DNA of 64,000 bases from Paenibacillus paeoniae (GTDB taxonomy: Bacteria; Bacillota; Bacilli; Paenibacillales; Paenibacillaceae): assembly GCF_003388735.1 (NCBI RefSeq), contig NZ_QUBQ01000004.1:186001-250000 (forward strand). The letters are read 5' to 3'. This document shows positions 54,201 through 61,813 of the stretch, piece after piece. Each line of letters begins with the position of its first letter. Within the stretch, counting starts at the first letter, position 1. The translations under genes and the position numbers were made by a program. Under the pieces are notes generated by a model. That model searched no databases and was not told the origin of the DNA. It saw nothing but the letters and a program-made list of their open reading frames with translations.

Positions 54201-55505
54201 AGACAATGGGGCCAGCTCCAAATCGACTTGGCCGGACAGCGTGAGCTGTACAGTCGTCTTACTCGTTACCGTCGCCGCTGATGCTGCAAGCGGATCTCCA
54301 TTCTTGTCTTCTATGGTGACAGACTGGAGCAAGCCCTCTGCTTGCATGCCTTCTGTCGTCGTAAAACCTAACAGCAATTCATTATCCGATATAATTTCAG
54401 CCGATACGATAGCCTTGGCCACTTCGCCAGTCGGCGAGGAATAGACCCGATCGTCGCCTTGCTTGATCCAAATCTGGCTGCTGGAAACCGACGACAGCAC
54501 TACCGACTTGTCACCGCCATCCTTCTCGCCTGTTGTGCGATGCACGATAAGAAAACCTACCTTAGACGCATCGTCAGCAAGCCGCACATCAACATATGCA
54601 CCATAGCTGTCCCGCTTGTCAGAAGGAAAAGCTGTCGCGCCAGCTGGCCAATTCGCCGATGGCGACGCTACATGATCCCATAGCCATAAGCCGAAGCCAT
54701 CATAGCTTTGGTCCGCACGCTGATAGTGAATTCGCAGATGCCCATCTGGTATCGGGTCTGCCTCAGGATCGACTGGAGCGTTATAAAGAGCATCCACTTC
54801 ATGCGTCGCCGCATCATAGGTGAACGTAACCTCCAGCTCCTCCGGCAGCGCCAGCACAGCATTCGAACCAGGATAAGCGGCTGCTGTATCCCAGCTGTTG
54901 CCGAGAATGATCTTGTACTCGTAAGTGCCTCCAGGCAATATCGCAACCGCTTCATATATGCCGTTGTAATCGTCATCCTTCAGCATGAATGCAGCATCAG
55001 CCGGGCTCCAATTGCCCACATCGCCGAGCGCCGTCTGCAGGTCGCCCACCACTCTCGGCGTCTGCGCTTGCGGCAGCGGCGCGTAATAGGTAGAGTCTGC
55101 AATTTTCCGGCTCGTATGGTTGTAGTAGAACGTGATTTCCGTCTCTTCATCGAGCTTAAGGACAATGTTGCCGTTGTCCTCTACTCCAGCCGGATTCGTA
55201 TAGCTGCCAAAGCCATGACTTTCGTTCCATGTACCGTTCAATGCTACCTTGTACGAATAGTCCCCTGCGGGCAGCGTACCGGTAAGCCGATATTCTCCTC
55301 CTCCCGCATAGGTCATTGCCGTATCATCCGATGATGGATCCCAGTCTCCAGCAGCGCCAAGCGCTGTCTGCAGCGTTCCCACCAATGTCACCTTGCCGGG
55401 CAGCTCACCGCTTGCCTGTGCGGGCAGAATGCCCATTGTTGTCCAGGTCAGCGCAGCGATCAAAACAATCGCGATAAGCTTTCTGAACTTGTTGATCATA
55501 GCCAT
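48270..55505 (-). CDS. S-layer-anchored amylopullulanase with two GH13 catalytic domains
   Basis: A 2411-residue exported enzyme. In order: signal peptide (cleaved near AQA, residue 31); two X25-like starch-binding modules (about 36-130, 150-240, each with LQTALG); a CBM41-like pullulanase module (252-350); CBM48 (about 465-560). Next is a type I pullulanase GH13 domain with YNWGYDPHSYFSPDGAYS (near 675), nucleophile in GMRWDMMGD (near 789), acid in FIGEGW and IEAHDN. Then a Big2 domain (about 1147-1235), further carbohydrate modules, and a second GH13 alpha-amylase domain (from about 1541) with DYFRVDTVKH, LLGEYF and SSHDED. A Pro/Gly linker and three SLH domains (about 2225-2411) follow. 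It should debranch and hydrolyse starch, glycogen or pullulan at the cell surface. Ribosome site AAAGGGGA. Confidence 0.93.
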   Translation of the reverse strand: MAMINKFRKLIAIVLIAALTWTTMGILPAQASGELPGKVTLVGTLQTALGAAGDWDPSSDDTAMTYAGGGEYRLTGTLPAGDYSYKVALNGTWNESHGFGSYTNPAGVEDNGNIVLKLDEETEITFYYNHTSRKIADSTYYAPLPQAQTPRVVGDLQTALGDVGNWSPADAAFMLKDDDYNGIYEAVAILPGGTYEYKIILGNSWDTAAAYPGSNAVLALPEELEVTFTYDAATHEVDALYNAPVDPEADPIPDGHLRIHYQRADQSYDGFGLWLWDHVASPSANWPAGATAFPSDKRDSYGAYVDVRLADDASKVGFLIVHRTTGEKDGGDKSVVLSSVSSSQIWIKQGDDRVYSSPTGEVAKAIVSAEIISDNELLLGFTTTEGMQAEGLLQSVTIEDKNGDPLAASAATVTSKTTVQLTLSGQVDLELAPLSVTYEGRTVAANVGWRLIDHKYAYNGNDLGATYDKGSVTLKLWAPKASKVTVNVYDKNDATKLVGTADLTLGDYGVWSATVAPSDLSSASVTDLRGYYYQYEVTNDGVTKKVLDPYAKSMAEFRVNTKGEAGPDGDIVGKAAIIDLSRTNPSGFDYASIDGYGQREDAIIWEAHIRDFTSDPSIEGDLGSRWGSYKAFIDKLPYIQSLGVTHVQLLPVMAWYYGDEAAMDVRELEYSARDNEYNWGYDPHSYFSPDGAYSENAKDPELRIKELKELIHAIHEAGMGVVLDVVYTHMAKSDFLNDIVPNYYAFQRPDGSFIGGFGNNLATNHAMAEKLMVDSVKYWFDEYKIDGMRWDMMGDATYPSVQKSYDAAAELNPNALFIGEGWRTFAGQEADPSLAGMGADQDWMDKTDDVGVFSDEIRNELKSGFGSEGEPRFITGGARSIQTILNNIKGQPSNTAFDDPGDMVPYIEAHDNLPLYDVIAQSIKKDPAIAENDREIHERIRLGNLLVLTSQGTAFLHAGQEYGRTKQWLAPGTPEHKYHALEDQHGQVFGYFVHDSYDSSDAINMFDWTKATDETAYPVNHVTSEYTKGLIELRRHTDAFRLGDQDLVNSNVTLIDAPEIGDTDLLIGYKNIAMDGTGHYYVFVNADDESRTLTLPVDLTSGTVIVDNDEAGTTAVSDPSGFTLTKQSLTIDPLSAVVIRMDAAAQALVSIQLDSNKQSLKVDGSHTISVYAQYEGGSREKVKSGASFVSDKPSVATVSAAGVIKAVSPGRATITVEYKGFQATVQIEVVEPDTARTLQFNYIRPDGDYKDWNIWVWNTGAQDGEVLFDKVENGIATATIEVHEDAIGVGFVLRKGNDWNTAKQDIPYDRVIPLTEGDRYMKVNVHSMVGELDVFPSIYGPYLHDGNITFRYRDAGLFSKGLMNTIKGVQVKIGGKTYDMTYDESKEWFTYTLHSVSPGSYVYSYLVTKDGVTEEVNDPSNMQDGKSEVVYKKPAVTLSGSIKPGSIHYDENALLRISSSSAEPLAFREGYMDLTALGGAAKAPFNVELMAHSIAVKQTITAGLKTIPVTLVDQYGNAHTQRIQVTVKSRTFADDLDFDWDESRIYFLLTDRFHDGDETNNVNVDKSHLEAYHGGDFRGLIDKLDYLDELGINTLWITPIVDNIDFNQGASFGGKQYGYHGYWAKDFTKLDEHLGDIETFKELIEKAHDRGMKIMVDVVLNHTGYGLKPGDNQTGVTEEDKARFKDMLRTNGLSAGINPIKGELDGLPDFMTEHAEVRDQIIEWQTDWLERARTDRGDTIDYFRVDTVKHVETATWVAFKNALTAIDPSFKLLGEYFGGTVEGDGGMLASGQMDALLDFGFKAQAKNFANGSIDAVDAYLQDRESKLSNTKMMAQFLSSHDEDGFLSHYVDGDKSKLMIAAALQITAKGMPVIYYGEELGRSGANARDMSQGQLSENRGDMPWDRLDEEQKLHEHYSKLLNIRAKYSKLFAKGDRTKLAGSDELGYLAFNKKYGNDNIVTAINTAEEAVAVTLTVPFVSGTTVVDEYSGKTYTVSATRTIAIELPGRADGGTAILSGVSPKPPQQGGGDPVMETPQWPGADVIPDNVLTTGTEGKTTIKLSNGHTSAILPLQASKLLGDRDLELAADGLTILLPNEVLAAAAALLPADASAENAVIRFQAKPLTSGELEALLSRQNLEGWSFKQGSTAYAFRISILQGNSEVGVLTQFEQPVTVSFAVEAGINGALSGVYYIGEDGKAAYAGGILQDGIMTAKLNHFSVYGVLEADRSFTDVPSSHWAAQAIKSLAVKGIIEGMNSKQFAPEAQVTRAQFATMLVRALDSEAGKKPATGIFADVPRDAWYAPYAEAAFRLGIVTGRDAKRFAPNEAITREEMAIMLLRAYRAGRTADAAEYASAPSFADQSDISDWALQDVTSAAELGLVQGRTGGRFAPQEKLTRAESAQAIYNVLNIRD

Positions 55506-55525
55506 GAATTAGTCCCCTTTCATTG

Positions 55526-55732
55526 TGCAAACGTTTGCATTTTGCACAAAATAAAAACAAACGAACCCAAGTCTTAACATCCGGTCTGCCCAAAATGGCA
55601 AAAATCAACTTGAAAGCGTTTGCTTATTGTCATTTTAAGCGCTGAATTAAAGCGCTGTCAATCCCTTTATCGTCAATTCGATGGTTAAGCAGTCAAAAAA
55701 ATAGCAATTACAGCTAAATGATAACGTTTGCA
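55526..55732 (-). promoter_or_regulatory. Amylopullulanase promoter with three cre/LacI-type boxes
   Basis: A leftward promoter TTGACA (55661-55656), 18-bp spacer, TAAAAT (55637-55632) is clear, and its spacer contains an AGCGCT/AGCGCT repeat. Three boxes of the TGNAANCGTTTGCA type surround it: 55611-55624 (right at the transcription start), 55526-55539 (TGCAAACGTTTGCA, a perfect palindrome just before the ribosome site) and 55719-55732 (upstream of the -35). They fit CcpA catabolite repression, a maltose-type LacI repressor, or both, possibly with looping. Confidence 0.8.
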
Positions 55733-55861
55733 CAAAGTAATCAATTTCACCAAAGCAGCAATAACCCTTCTAGAATAGTTGGAAATATAGTACATTTTAT
55801 TTACCTGCATGCCTGAGGTCTATCTACTCGTCATGCACACCAACTAGGAGGCTATGAAGCT

Positions 55862-56923
55862 ATGTTCAAAAAAGTGTTAAAGCGCCTGCTCTGGATTCTT
55901 CTTATTCCCCTTGCGCTGCTCGCCATATTTCTCATCTATATTTCCTTGGCTGACTACAAGCCGCCTGCTCAAGTCGAGCTGGACAACACTAGCCGACAAA
56001 CCGACATGATTGGGCAAGGAGTACCATTCTCTATTACGACTTTCAACATCGGTTATGCAGGCCTGGATCGTAATCAGGACTTCTTCATGGATGGAGGAAC
56101 GATGTCCAGATCCAGCAGCAAGGACAAGACGAAAGACAATATTCAATCCGTTATCGACTTTCTGAGCGATTCCGAATCTCATCTTATCCTTTTGCAAGAG
56201 GTCGACCGGAAGTCCTCGCGAAGCTATAAACTAGATGAAACGCAGCTCATCAGCGACAGCTTGTCAGGATATGATCAGACCTTTGCCTATAATTACAAAG
56301 TCCCTTGGGTTCCCGTACCTCTGACGAAGCCTATGGGGTCTGTGCAAAGCGGATTATTGACATTGTCCTCTTTCGCCAGCACCACTCATACCCGCTTCGA
56401 TCTCCCGGGCAAGGAGAGCTGGCCGGTACAGCTGTTCGAGCTGGATCGCGCCTTTATCGAGAGCAGGCTGCCAGTTGATAACGGCAAAGAACTTATACTC
56501 GTGAACCTGCATTTGTCAGCCTTCGATAAAGGGGGCCAAATCCGCAAGCAGCAGCTCGACTTCCTTGGAGATTATCTGAAGCAAGAGGCAGATAAGGGGC
56601 ATTACATTATTGTTGGCGGTGATTGGAATCACTCCTTGCCGTCTACCGATCCTGGCGCCTTTCCTGCGCAGCAAGAGTGGCCAGAGTGGCTCCAGCCATT
56701 CCCCGAGACATTCGGCCCTGGTGGATTCCAGTGGGCGGTCGATGCGGCAGTGCCTACCGTTCGCACACTCGATACTGCCTATGAGGAAGGTGTAAACTTC
56801 CTGGCGGTCATCGACGGTTTCTTCGTCTCGCCTAACGTAGAGATTGTGCAAGTTTCAGGAACATCTCTGAACTTCGAGCACAGCGATCATAACCCGGTGA
56901 CAGGAACGTTTATATTAAAATAG
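55862..56923 (+). CDS. Membrane-anchored endonuclease/exonuclease/phosphatase-fold protein
   Basis: A 353-residue protein with an N-terminal membrane anchor (about 9-30) and an external EEP domain. Hallmarks are TTFNIGYAG, the metal glutamate in LILLQEVDRKSS, NLHLSAFDKGG, IIVGGDWNHSLP and the closing EHSDHNPVTGTF. This fold includes DNase I, sphingomyelinases and inositol phosphatases. Its surface location suggests a phosphodiesterase acting on lipids or nucleic acid outside, but the substrate is unknown. AGGAGG lies 11 bases before the chosen ATG. It is divergent from the amylopullulanase gene. Confidence 0.82.
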   Translation: MFKKVLKRLLWILLIPLALLAIFLIYISLADYKPPAQVELDNTSRQTDMIGQGVPFSITTFNIGYAGLDRNQDFFMDGGTMSRSSSKDKTKDNIQSVIDFLSDSESHLILLQEVDRKSSRSYKLDETQLISDSLSGYDQTFAYNYKVPWVPVPLTKPMGSVQSGLLTLSSFASTTHTRFDLPGKESWPVQLFELDRAFIESRLPVDNGKELILVNLHLSAFDKGGQIRKQQLDFLGDYLKQEADKGHYIIVGGDWNHSLPSTDPGAFPAQQEWPEWLQPFPETFGPGGFQWAVDAAVPTVRTLDTAYEEGVNFLAVIDGFFVSPNVEIVQVSGTSLNFEHSDHNPVTGTFILK

Positions 56924-57010
56924 TCCTGATTGCTATTATCGACATAAGCCAGCATTGGAAACGTCATGTGGAGCATGCTAGGTTTAAAATTGAATATAAG
57001 ATCAAAGAAG

Positions 57011-57040
57011 AAGAGCGCCGAAAGAGGGCGCTCTTTCTTT
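57011..57040. terminator. Intrinsic terminator
   Basis: AAGAGCGCC (57011-57019) pairs with GGCGCTCTT (57027-57035), followed by TCTTT. It lies between the convergent phosphodiesterase and PyrH-like genes. Confidence 0.75.
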
Positions 57041-57081
57041 AAGAGGTTTCGACAAGAAGTTCACGGCAAGCAGACCTCGGT

Positions 57082-57819
57082 TCATCCCAGCTCCATTACC
57101 GATTCCCCGCTAATGATCGTACCGTAATCCTTGCCCTCACAGATGCCTCTCATAGTGCCTGACTGATCGAAGTTGAATACATGCATGGGCAGATTGTACT
57201 CTCTTGCCAGTATAAATGCGGATTGATCCATAACCTTCAAGTCTTGCTGCAAGACATCGTTATAATGCAAGGACTTAAATTTTTTGGCCTGCTGATTATA
57301 CTTGGGGTCTGCATTCAGAACACCGTCCACACCCTGCTTCGCGACCAGTAATGCATCACACTGGACTTCAATTGCCCGCTGAACGGATGGATAATCGGTA
57401 GTGACATAAGGCTGCCCGTTCCCTCCCGCAAAAATAACGATGTACCCTTTATCCAAATGATGAGCAGCTTTTAACCGGATATAAGGCTCAGCTACAGACG
57501 TAATCGGAAGCGAGGTCATGACACGGACCTCTCGTTCCAGCTTGGCTTTCAGCACACCCCGCAACATCAGACTGTTGATAACGGTTGCCATCGTACCGAT
57601 ATTGTCAGCCTCTGCCCGCTCTATTCCCCATTCCTCCGCCATACTGCCGCGGAATATGTTGCCCCCGCCTATCATCAGGGACACCTCTACCCCTGCGCTA
57701 ACAACCGACATGATTTCGTTGGCTATATGCTCCAGTCTTCCAGGATCAAAACCAAACGCTGTGTCACCCGCCACTGCACCGCCGCTTAATTTGATCAATA
57801 CCCTCCTGTACCTGATCAT
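57082..57819 (-). CDS. UMP kinase (PyrH) paralog behind an attenuator
   Basis: A 245-residue amino-acid-kinase-fold protein of the PyrH family. It has RVLIKLSGGAVAGD at the ATP site, MIGGGNIFRG, ADNIGTMATVINSLMLRG, VIFAGGNGQPYVTTDYPSVQRA, and VDGVLNADPKYNQQAKKF with the VMDQSAFIL block. PyrH makes UDP from UMP. The housekeeping gene normally lies between tsf and frr; this one is alone, differs at positions such as KLSGGAV for the usual KLSGEAL, and has its own leader with terminator and upstream peptide. It is therefore likely a second, inducible copy. ATG 57819 is spaced from GGAGGTG; earlier ATGs overlap that site. Confidence 0.88.
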   Translation of the reverse strand: MIRYRRVLIKLSGGAVAGDTAFGFDPGRLEHIANEIMSVVSAGVEVSLMIGGGNIFRGSMAEEWGIERAEADNIGTMATVINSLMLRGVLKAKLEREVRVMTSLPITSVAEPYIRLKAAHHLDKGYIVIFAGGNGQPYVTTDYPSVQRAIEVQCDALLVAKQGVDGVLNADPKYNQQAKKFKSLHYNDVLQQDLKVMDQSAFILAREYNLPMHVFNFDQSGTMRGICEGKDYGTIISGESVMELG

Positions 57820-57835
57820 CCAGAGCACCTCCATC

Positions 57836-57875
57836 AAAATAAAAAAGCACTAAAACCATAAAGGCTTTAGTGCTT
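57836..57875 (-). terminator. Terminator in the pyrH-like leader (candidate attenuator)
   Basis: On the minus strand AAGCACTAAAGCC (57875-57863) and GGTTTTAGTGCTT (57857-57845) form a 13-bp stem with one G-T pair and a five-base loop, followed by TTTTATTTT. It ends about 16 bases before the pyrH-like start, so transcription must read through it to express the gene. The 5' arm contains the stop codon of the upstream leader frame. Confidence 0.85.
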
Positions 57876-57938
57876 CCGTAAAATGAAAATAGGAAAGGGA
57901 GGACGTATCTGAGCAAGCCCATTAGTCTTCCGCATCAT
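57867..57938 (-). CDS. Candidate leader peptide of the pyrH-like gene
   Basis: A 23-codon frame starts at ATG ATG (57938 and 57935) with an excellent ribosome site GGGGTGA four to seven bases upstream, and ends at TAA 57869-57867. Its C-terminal half reads IRPPFPIFILRKH, a proline-rich and then basic/hydrophobic tail of a kind that can stall ribosomes. The stop lies inside the 5' arm of the terminator, so a ribosome held near the end would block the hairpin and let polymerase continue. Translation and stalling are inferred from layout only. Confidence 0.6.
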   Translation of the reverse strand: MMRKTNGLAQIRPPFPIFILRKH

Positions 57939-57971
57939 ATCTTCACCCCATATCCCATTTCAAATCTCCTA

Positions 57972-58000
57972 ATTCTATATCGGGTAACAAAAAAAGGCAA
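57972..58000 (-). promoter_or_regulatory. Promoter of the pyrH-like leader
   Basis: On the minus strand TTGCCT (58000-57995) and TAGAAT (57977-57972) have a 17-bp spacer. The start would be near 57965, about 27 bases before the leader peptide ATG. Confidence 0.6.
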
Positions 58001-58038
58001 TACAATCAGACCTTCTTCAGCTCCATGATTGCAGCTGC

Positions 58039-58383
58039 TCATTCCGCTTCATCGGGAGGTGCAAAGTTATCAGTCTCCTCAGGCCAATAGCGGTGCTTCT
58101 CCAAATCAACACGACCCGCCTCATCAGCCAGCACGCCCTCACTGCTCAAATATAAAATTTGCTTGAACCGGGACTCCTCGTCCATCAAGGCAATTATCCC
58201 TTTCGCGTTCACAACCCTATGCCAAGGCAGCTTGTGCGCAGCGCTCATCGAATGGAGAATGCGAACGACTTGTCTGGCCCCTCTCGGACTCCCCGCGACT
58301 TCGGCGATTTGGCCGTAAGTCATAACATAGCCCTCCGGTATCCTTTGTATAATCTCAATGACTCGTTTCGTAAATGGCTGCAT
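58039..58383 (-). CDS. Alkyltransferase-like (ATL) DNA-binding protein
   Basis: A 114-residue protein equal to the DNA-binding domain of O6-methylguanine methyltransferase, with the helix-turn-helix TYGQIAEVAGSPRGARQV. The active-site PCHRV is changed to PWHRV (Trp54 in place of the acceptor cysteine), which defines ATL proteins. They bind O6-alkylguanine and hand it to nucleotide excision repair instead of removing the alkyl group. AAGGAGATTT favours ATG 58383; the frame opens further upstream at 58470 without a site. Confidence 0.9.
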   Translation of the reverse strand: MQPFTKRVIEIIQRIPEGYVMTYGQIAEVAGSPRGARQVVRILHSMSAAHKLPWHRVVNAKGIIALMDEESRFKQILYLSSEGVLADEAGRVDLEKHRYWPEETDNFAPPDEAE

Positions 58384-58749
58384 AAATCTCCTTATTCCCT
58401 TCGATTTAATGTTCACAGACACGATTTCCCTTGATTCACAAATCGGGCCGTATGCACTAGCTCTGCCCATTAACTGAGACCGTGACCGCTAAACCTATAG
58501 GACGTTGTAATCTACTTTGATTGGTTGAATTATTACCTAATTTATCATACTTGCATTGTACATGTCATAATTCCATTGGCGTTTCCTGACATCGGACTAC
58601 CGTATTCAGAAATGCTTGTCAGCTCCTATTTCATTGCATGGGGCAATTGGTTATGCTATATACGTCAAAAGATAAAGCAACTTGTTATGCAGCTATACCT
58701 TGCCATCGTTATAAAAACGCCTATCTCAATGAGTTGGAGGATTTACGGA

Positions 58750-59256
58750 ATGGAACACACAGCCTACGCCAATTGGGGCGGGCATTACGTCAAACTAACC
58801 TGGCTGCCTGGCGTTGAACTGCCTGATCCCGCATTTGTAACAAGCGTCCATGGCGTATGCATGGATCAAGGAAAGATGATGCTCGTACATGTACAAGGCC
58901 GCGGCTTCAACTTGCCAGGCGGACATGTAGAGATTGGAGAGACGCCGGTAGACACCTTGCTCAGAGAGTGTATGGAAGAAGGTTACGTCAAGTGCGGGGA
59001 TTCCCGCTATATTGGCGCCATTGAAGTAAGTCATGAGGAAAATCCGTTATTTGATCCTAATGGCAAATATCCGTTGATCGGCTATCAGCTGTTCTATCGA
59101 ACCACCATTATAGAATGCCTGCCCTATCGGCAAGAGAATGAATGTACAGCTAGAATTTGGGTTGAGCCGGAACTTGCTTCTCAAGTGATGGAAGATCACA
59201 ATCTTGCTTATTTGATTGTGGACGAAGCTTTCCGGCAAGCCAAGGATGTCTTATAG
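58750..59256 (+). CDS. Nudix hydrolase
   Basis: A 168-residue protein with a Nudix box GGHVEIGETPVDTLLRECMEEG (about 57-78). The G-x5-E-x7-R-E-x2-E-E core is intact, but the last conserved Gly is Tyr. It would hydrolyse a nucleoside diphosphate linked to another group. The open frame runs upstream to 58525, but TTGGAGGATT is spaced for ATG 58750 and the upstream part is not conserved-looking. Substrate unknown. Confidence 0.83.
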   Translation: MEHTAYANWGGHYVKLTWLPGVELPDPAFVTSVHGVCMDQGKMMLVHVQGRGFNLPGGHVEIGETPVDTLLRECMEEGYVKCGDSRYIGAIEVSHEENPLFDPNGKYPLIGYQLFYRTTIIECLPYRQENECTARIWVEPELASQVMEDHNLAYLIVDEAFRQAKDVL

Positions 59257-59375
59257 CGCCTAAAATGACAAGGGGCTGTTAATTGCAGCTCTTGCTCGTT
59301 ACCCTGATTTTTCGATCTAATAAAACCCTTTTAATTATAATAATACTAATTGAACCATCTCTCCTCATACGAGAA

Positions 59376-59411
59376 AAAACCTCCGCACCGTTGACGGCAT
59401 GCGGAGGTTTT
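59376..59411. terminator. Bidirectional intrinsic terminator
   Basis: AAAACCTCCGCA (59376-59387) pairs perfectly with TGCGGAGGTTTT (59400-59411) between the convergent Nudix and Fn3 genes. Confidence 0.85.
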
Positions 59412-59435
59412 CACATGAAACGGCTTTCCGATGAG

Positions 59436-60086
59436 TTAAGGCACGATAACCGTAATAGGATCGCTTAACACGGAGCCGAACGGATTCGTAAGCTCCACTT
59501 GATACGTATACGTACCCGGCGGTCGCCTAAAGTTCCAACCCGTCGATTGCTCGCTTGAGTTGCCGAACTCTTCATAGTAGTGATGAGATATCTCCTGACC
59601 ATTCTCTAGGAGACGGCCGGACGTCGCTTTATTCCCATTCCAAATTGTCCATTTAATAACAAAATCTCCTGTGGTGTGTAATTTATTGTCATTTAGTTCT
59701 ATACTAGGTTTAGCAGGTGCTCCTGTAGCTGAGGTTGCCACTTGATGAATGGAGTTGGACCATGTAGATCCGCATTCATTCTTCGCAATAATACCGAAGG
59801 AATACCCGATATAGCCATTGCGCAGCTCGGTTACTGTAAAGCTTGTATCTACAATATTTTGAGCGGCGTACGGCGCTCTAGGTGAATAATAGACATCGTA
59901 AGTATCCACGCCTGCGGACGGCGTCCACGACAACGCCATGGAGCGATTGCCCGGTGTTGCTGTCAATGTGAAATCGCCCGGCTTCTCACATACAACTGCC
60001 GGTTCTGCGCTGGCAGCCCCGAATAGAGATAAGGACATAATAAGAGCTAAGCTTAACGCCACTAGGTTCTTTCGAATGTTCATCAT
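59436..60086 (-). CDS. Secreted fibronectin-type-III-like protein
   Basis: A 216-residue exported protein. The signal peptide is cleaved after FGAASA (about residue 27). An Fn3-like domain (about 36-120; LTATPGNRSMALSWTPSAGVDTYDVYYS) and a second beta-sandwich ending WNFRRPPGTYTYQVELTNPFGSV follow. Two cysteines could form a disulphide outside the cell. No enzyme motif is seen; it may bind carbohydrate or wall material. AGGAGAGAAA lies before the chosen ATG 60086 (60083 also possible). Confidence 0.72.
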   Translation of the reverse strand: MMNIRKNLVALSLALIMSLSLFGAASAEPAVVCEKPGDFTLTATPGNRSMALSWTPSAGVDTYDVYYSPRAPYAAQNIVDTSFTVTELRNGYIGYSFGIIAKNECGSTWSNSIHQVATSATGAPAKPSIELNDNKLHTTGDFVIKWTIWNGNKATSGRLLENGQEISHHYYEEFGNSSEQSTGWNFRRPPGTYTYQVELTNPFGSVLSDPITVIVP

Positions 60087-60285
60087 TTTCTCTCCTATAT
60101 AGTGTAATTGTGATCGACTTAGGAGCACTCCTATTATAACCTTTAGATTGGACGTCCATTTATAATATAGCAATTATTAGTATTTATGTCAAAATAATAT
60201 ATTCTATTAGTTTCTACTCTTTAATAGCTTTTCGATAGCTGAATGATTGCCTAATGGCATTCTCCAATCCATTCCCGCGAAAAAA

Positions 60286-60322
60286 AGCTTCCCAACCCGC
60301 TTCAAAAGCCGGTTGGGAAGCT
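60286..60322. terminator. Intrinsic terminator
   Basis: AGCTTCCCAACC (60286-60297) pairs perfectly with GGTTGGGAAGCT (60311-60322). The long A run on the left becomes a T run for leftward transcripts, so it ends selO. Confidence 0.85.
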
Positions 60323-60337
60323 CCTATTGCCTATAAA

Positions 60338-61813
60338 TCAGGTCCCGCAAAAAGTACGATACGGATAAGTCGTTGGTTCAGCCGGCGCAGCATATTCATC
60401 CTGCTCCACCGTATGGGCGTATGGGTTGCGCAGGACCGTCAACAGCTTCTCCAGCACGCTGAGATCCCCCCGTTCCACAGCTGCTTCCAGCGCCGCCTCT
60501 ACCCGGTGATTACGAGGAATGACGGCGGGATTGCTGGCTCTCATAAGCTGGTGGGCATCCTCAGCCGATTTTGTCTGTCGACCCAGCCTCTCCTGCCAAT
60601 GACCATGCCATTGACGGAAGTCGTCTCTCCCGGACATCGCCACATCCTCAAGCTTGCCGAACGTTAGAGCCTTGAATGTGTTGGTATAGTCTGCATGATG
60701 CTCTGTCATCAGATCCAGAAGCGTCTTGATCAAACCTTCATCCTCCGGCTCCGGATGGAACAGTCCGAGCTTAGCTCTCATGCCATTCAGCCAGTGACTA
60801 TAGAATACGTCGATGAACCCTTGGATGGCATCCTCCGCCAATTCAACGGCCTTCTCTTCCTCCTCGTGAAGGAGCGGCAGCAACGCTTCTGCGAGTCTCG
60901 CCAGATTCCATGCCGCGATATTGGGCTGATTCCCATACGCATACCGACCTTCCCTATCGATAGAGCTGAATACTGTCGCCGGATTATAAGCGTCCATAAA
61001 TGCGCAAGGACCGTAATCGATCGTCTCTCCGCTTAGCGTCATGTTGTCGGTGTTCATGACGCCGTGGATAAAACCAGCAAGCTGCCACTTTGCAATCAGC
61101 TCTCCTTGGCGCTTAATGACTTCCTTCAGCAACGCCAGATAGCGGTTGTCCCCGGGATCAGCCTCGGCATAATGCCGATTCCACGTATAATCGGCCAATG
61201 CCCGCAGATCCTCGACAGAGCCTTGCTGCGCCGCGTATTGGAAAGTGCCGACGCGAATATGGCTAGCCGCCACACGGGTCAGAATGGCGCCTGGCAGCTC
61301 CATCTCGCGATAGATCGATTGGCCTGTCGTCACGACCGCCAGACTGCGGGTGGTCGGAATGCCGAGCCCGTGCATCGCTTCGCTGATCATGTATTCGCGC
61401 AGCATCGGCCCGAGCGACGCCTTCCCGTCTCCACCACGGGAGTAAGGTGTGCGTCCAGAGCCTTTCAGCTGGATATCTACCCGCTCGCCTGCTGGCGTCA
61501 AATGCTCGCCAATAAGCAAGGCCCGTCCATCACCCAACATAGTGAAATAGGCGAATTGATGTCCAGCATAGGCTTGGGCCAGCGGCAGAGCGCCAGCCGG
61601 CATTTCATTGCCGGCGAATACGGCGACGCCTCTTTCGCTTTTCAGCGCCTCTGTCTTCAGTCCGAGCGACGCGGCAAGCGACGTGTTCAGAATCACCAAA
61701 TCAGGTGCAGGGACTGGATTCGGGTTTATCTTGCTGTAGAACAATTCCGGCAAGCTTGCGTAACTATGGTCAAACTTCCATCCAGCGTCTATGTTCGTGT
61801 TTTGATCGGTCAT
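60338..61813 (-). CDS. SelO/YdiU protein adenylyltransferase (AMPylase)
   Basis: A 491-residue pseudokinase-fold enzyme that transfers AMP from ATP to Ser, Thr or Tyr of proteins, linked to redox and stress control. Family blocks visible are [79 protein letters not shown] and [15 protein letters not shown]. The C-terminus is YRTFCGT, with Cys at the place where eukaryotic SelO has selenocysteine. AAAGGAGATATT is placed for ATG 61813. Confidence 0.93.
   Translation of the reverse strand: MTDQNTNIDAGWKFDHSYASLPELFYSKINPNPVPAPDLVILNTSLAASLGLKTEALKSERGVAVFAGNEMPAGALPLAQAYAGHQFAYFTMLGDGRALLIGEHLTPAGERVDIQLKGSGRTPYSRGGDGKASLGPMLREYMISEAMHGLGIPTTRSLAVVTTGQSIYREMELPGAILTRVAASHIRVGTFQYAAQQGSVEDLRALADYTWNRHYAEADPGDNRYLALLKEVIKRQGELIAKWQLAGFIHGVMNTDNMTLSGETIDYGPCAFMDAYNPATVFSSIDREGRYAYGNQPNIAAWNLARLAEALLPLLHEEEEKAVELAEDAIQGFIDVFYSHWLNGMRAKLGLFHPEPEDEGLIKTLLDLMTEHHADYTNTFKALTFGKLEDVAMSGRDDFRQWHGHWQERLGRQTKSAEDAHQLMRASNPAVIPRNHRVEAALEAAVERGDLSVLEKLLTVLRNPYAHTVEQDEYAAPAEPTTYPYRTFCGT

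Noticed and set aside
51692..55165. Several Arg/Cys/Ser-rich short frames inside the amylopullulanase region
   Set aside because: They are alternative frames of the same coding sequence.
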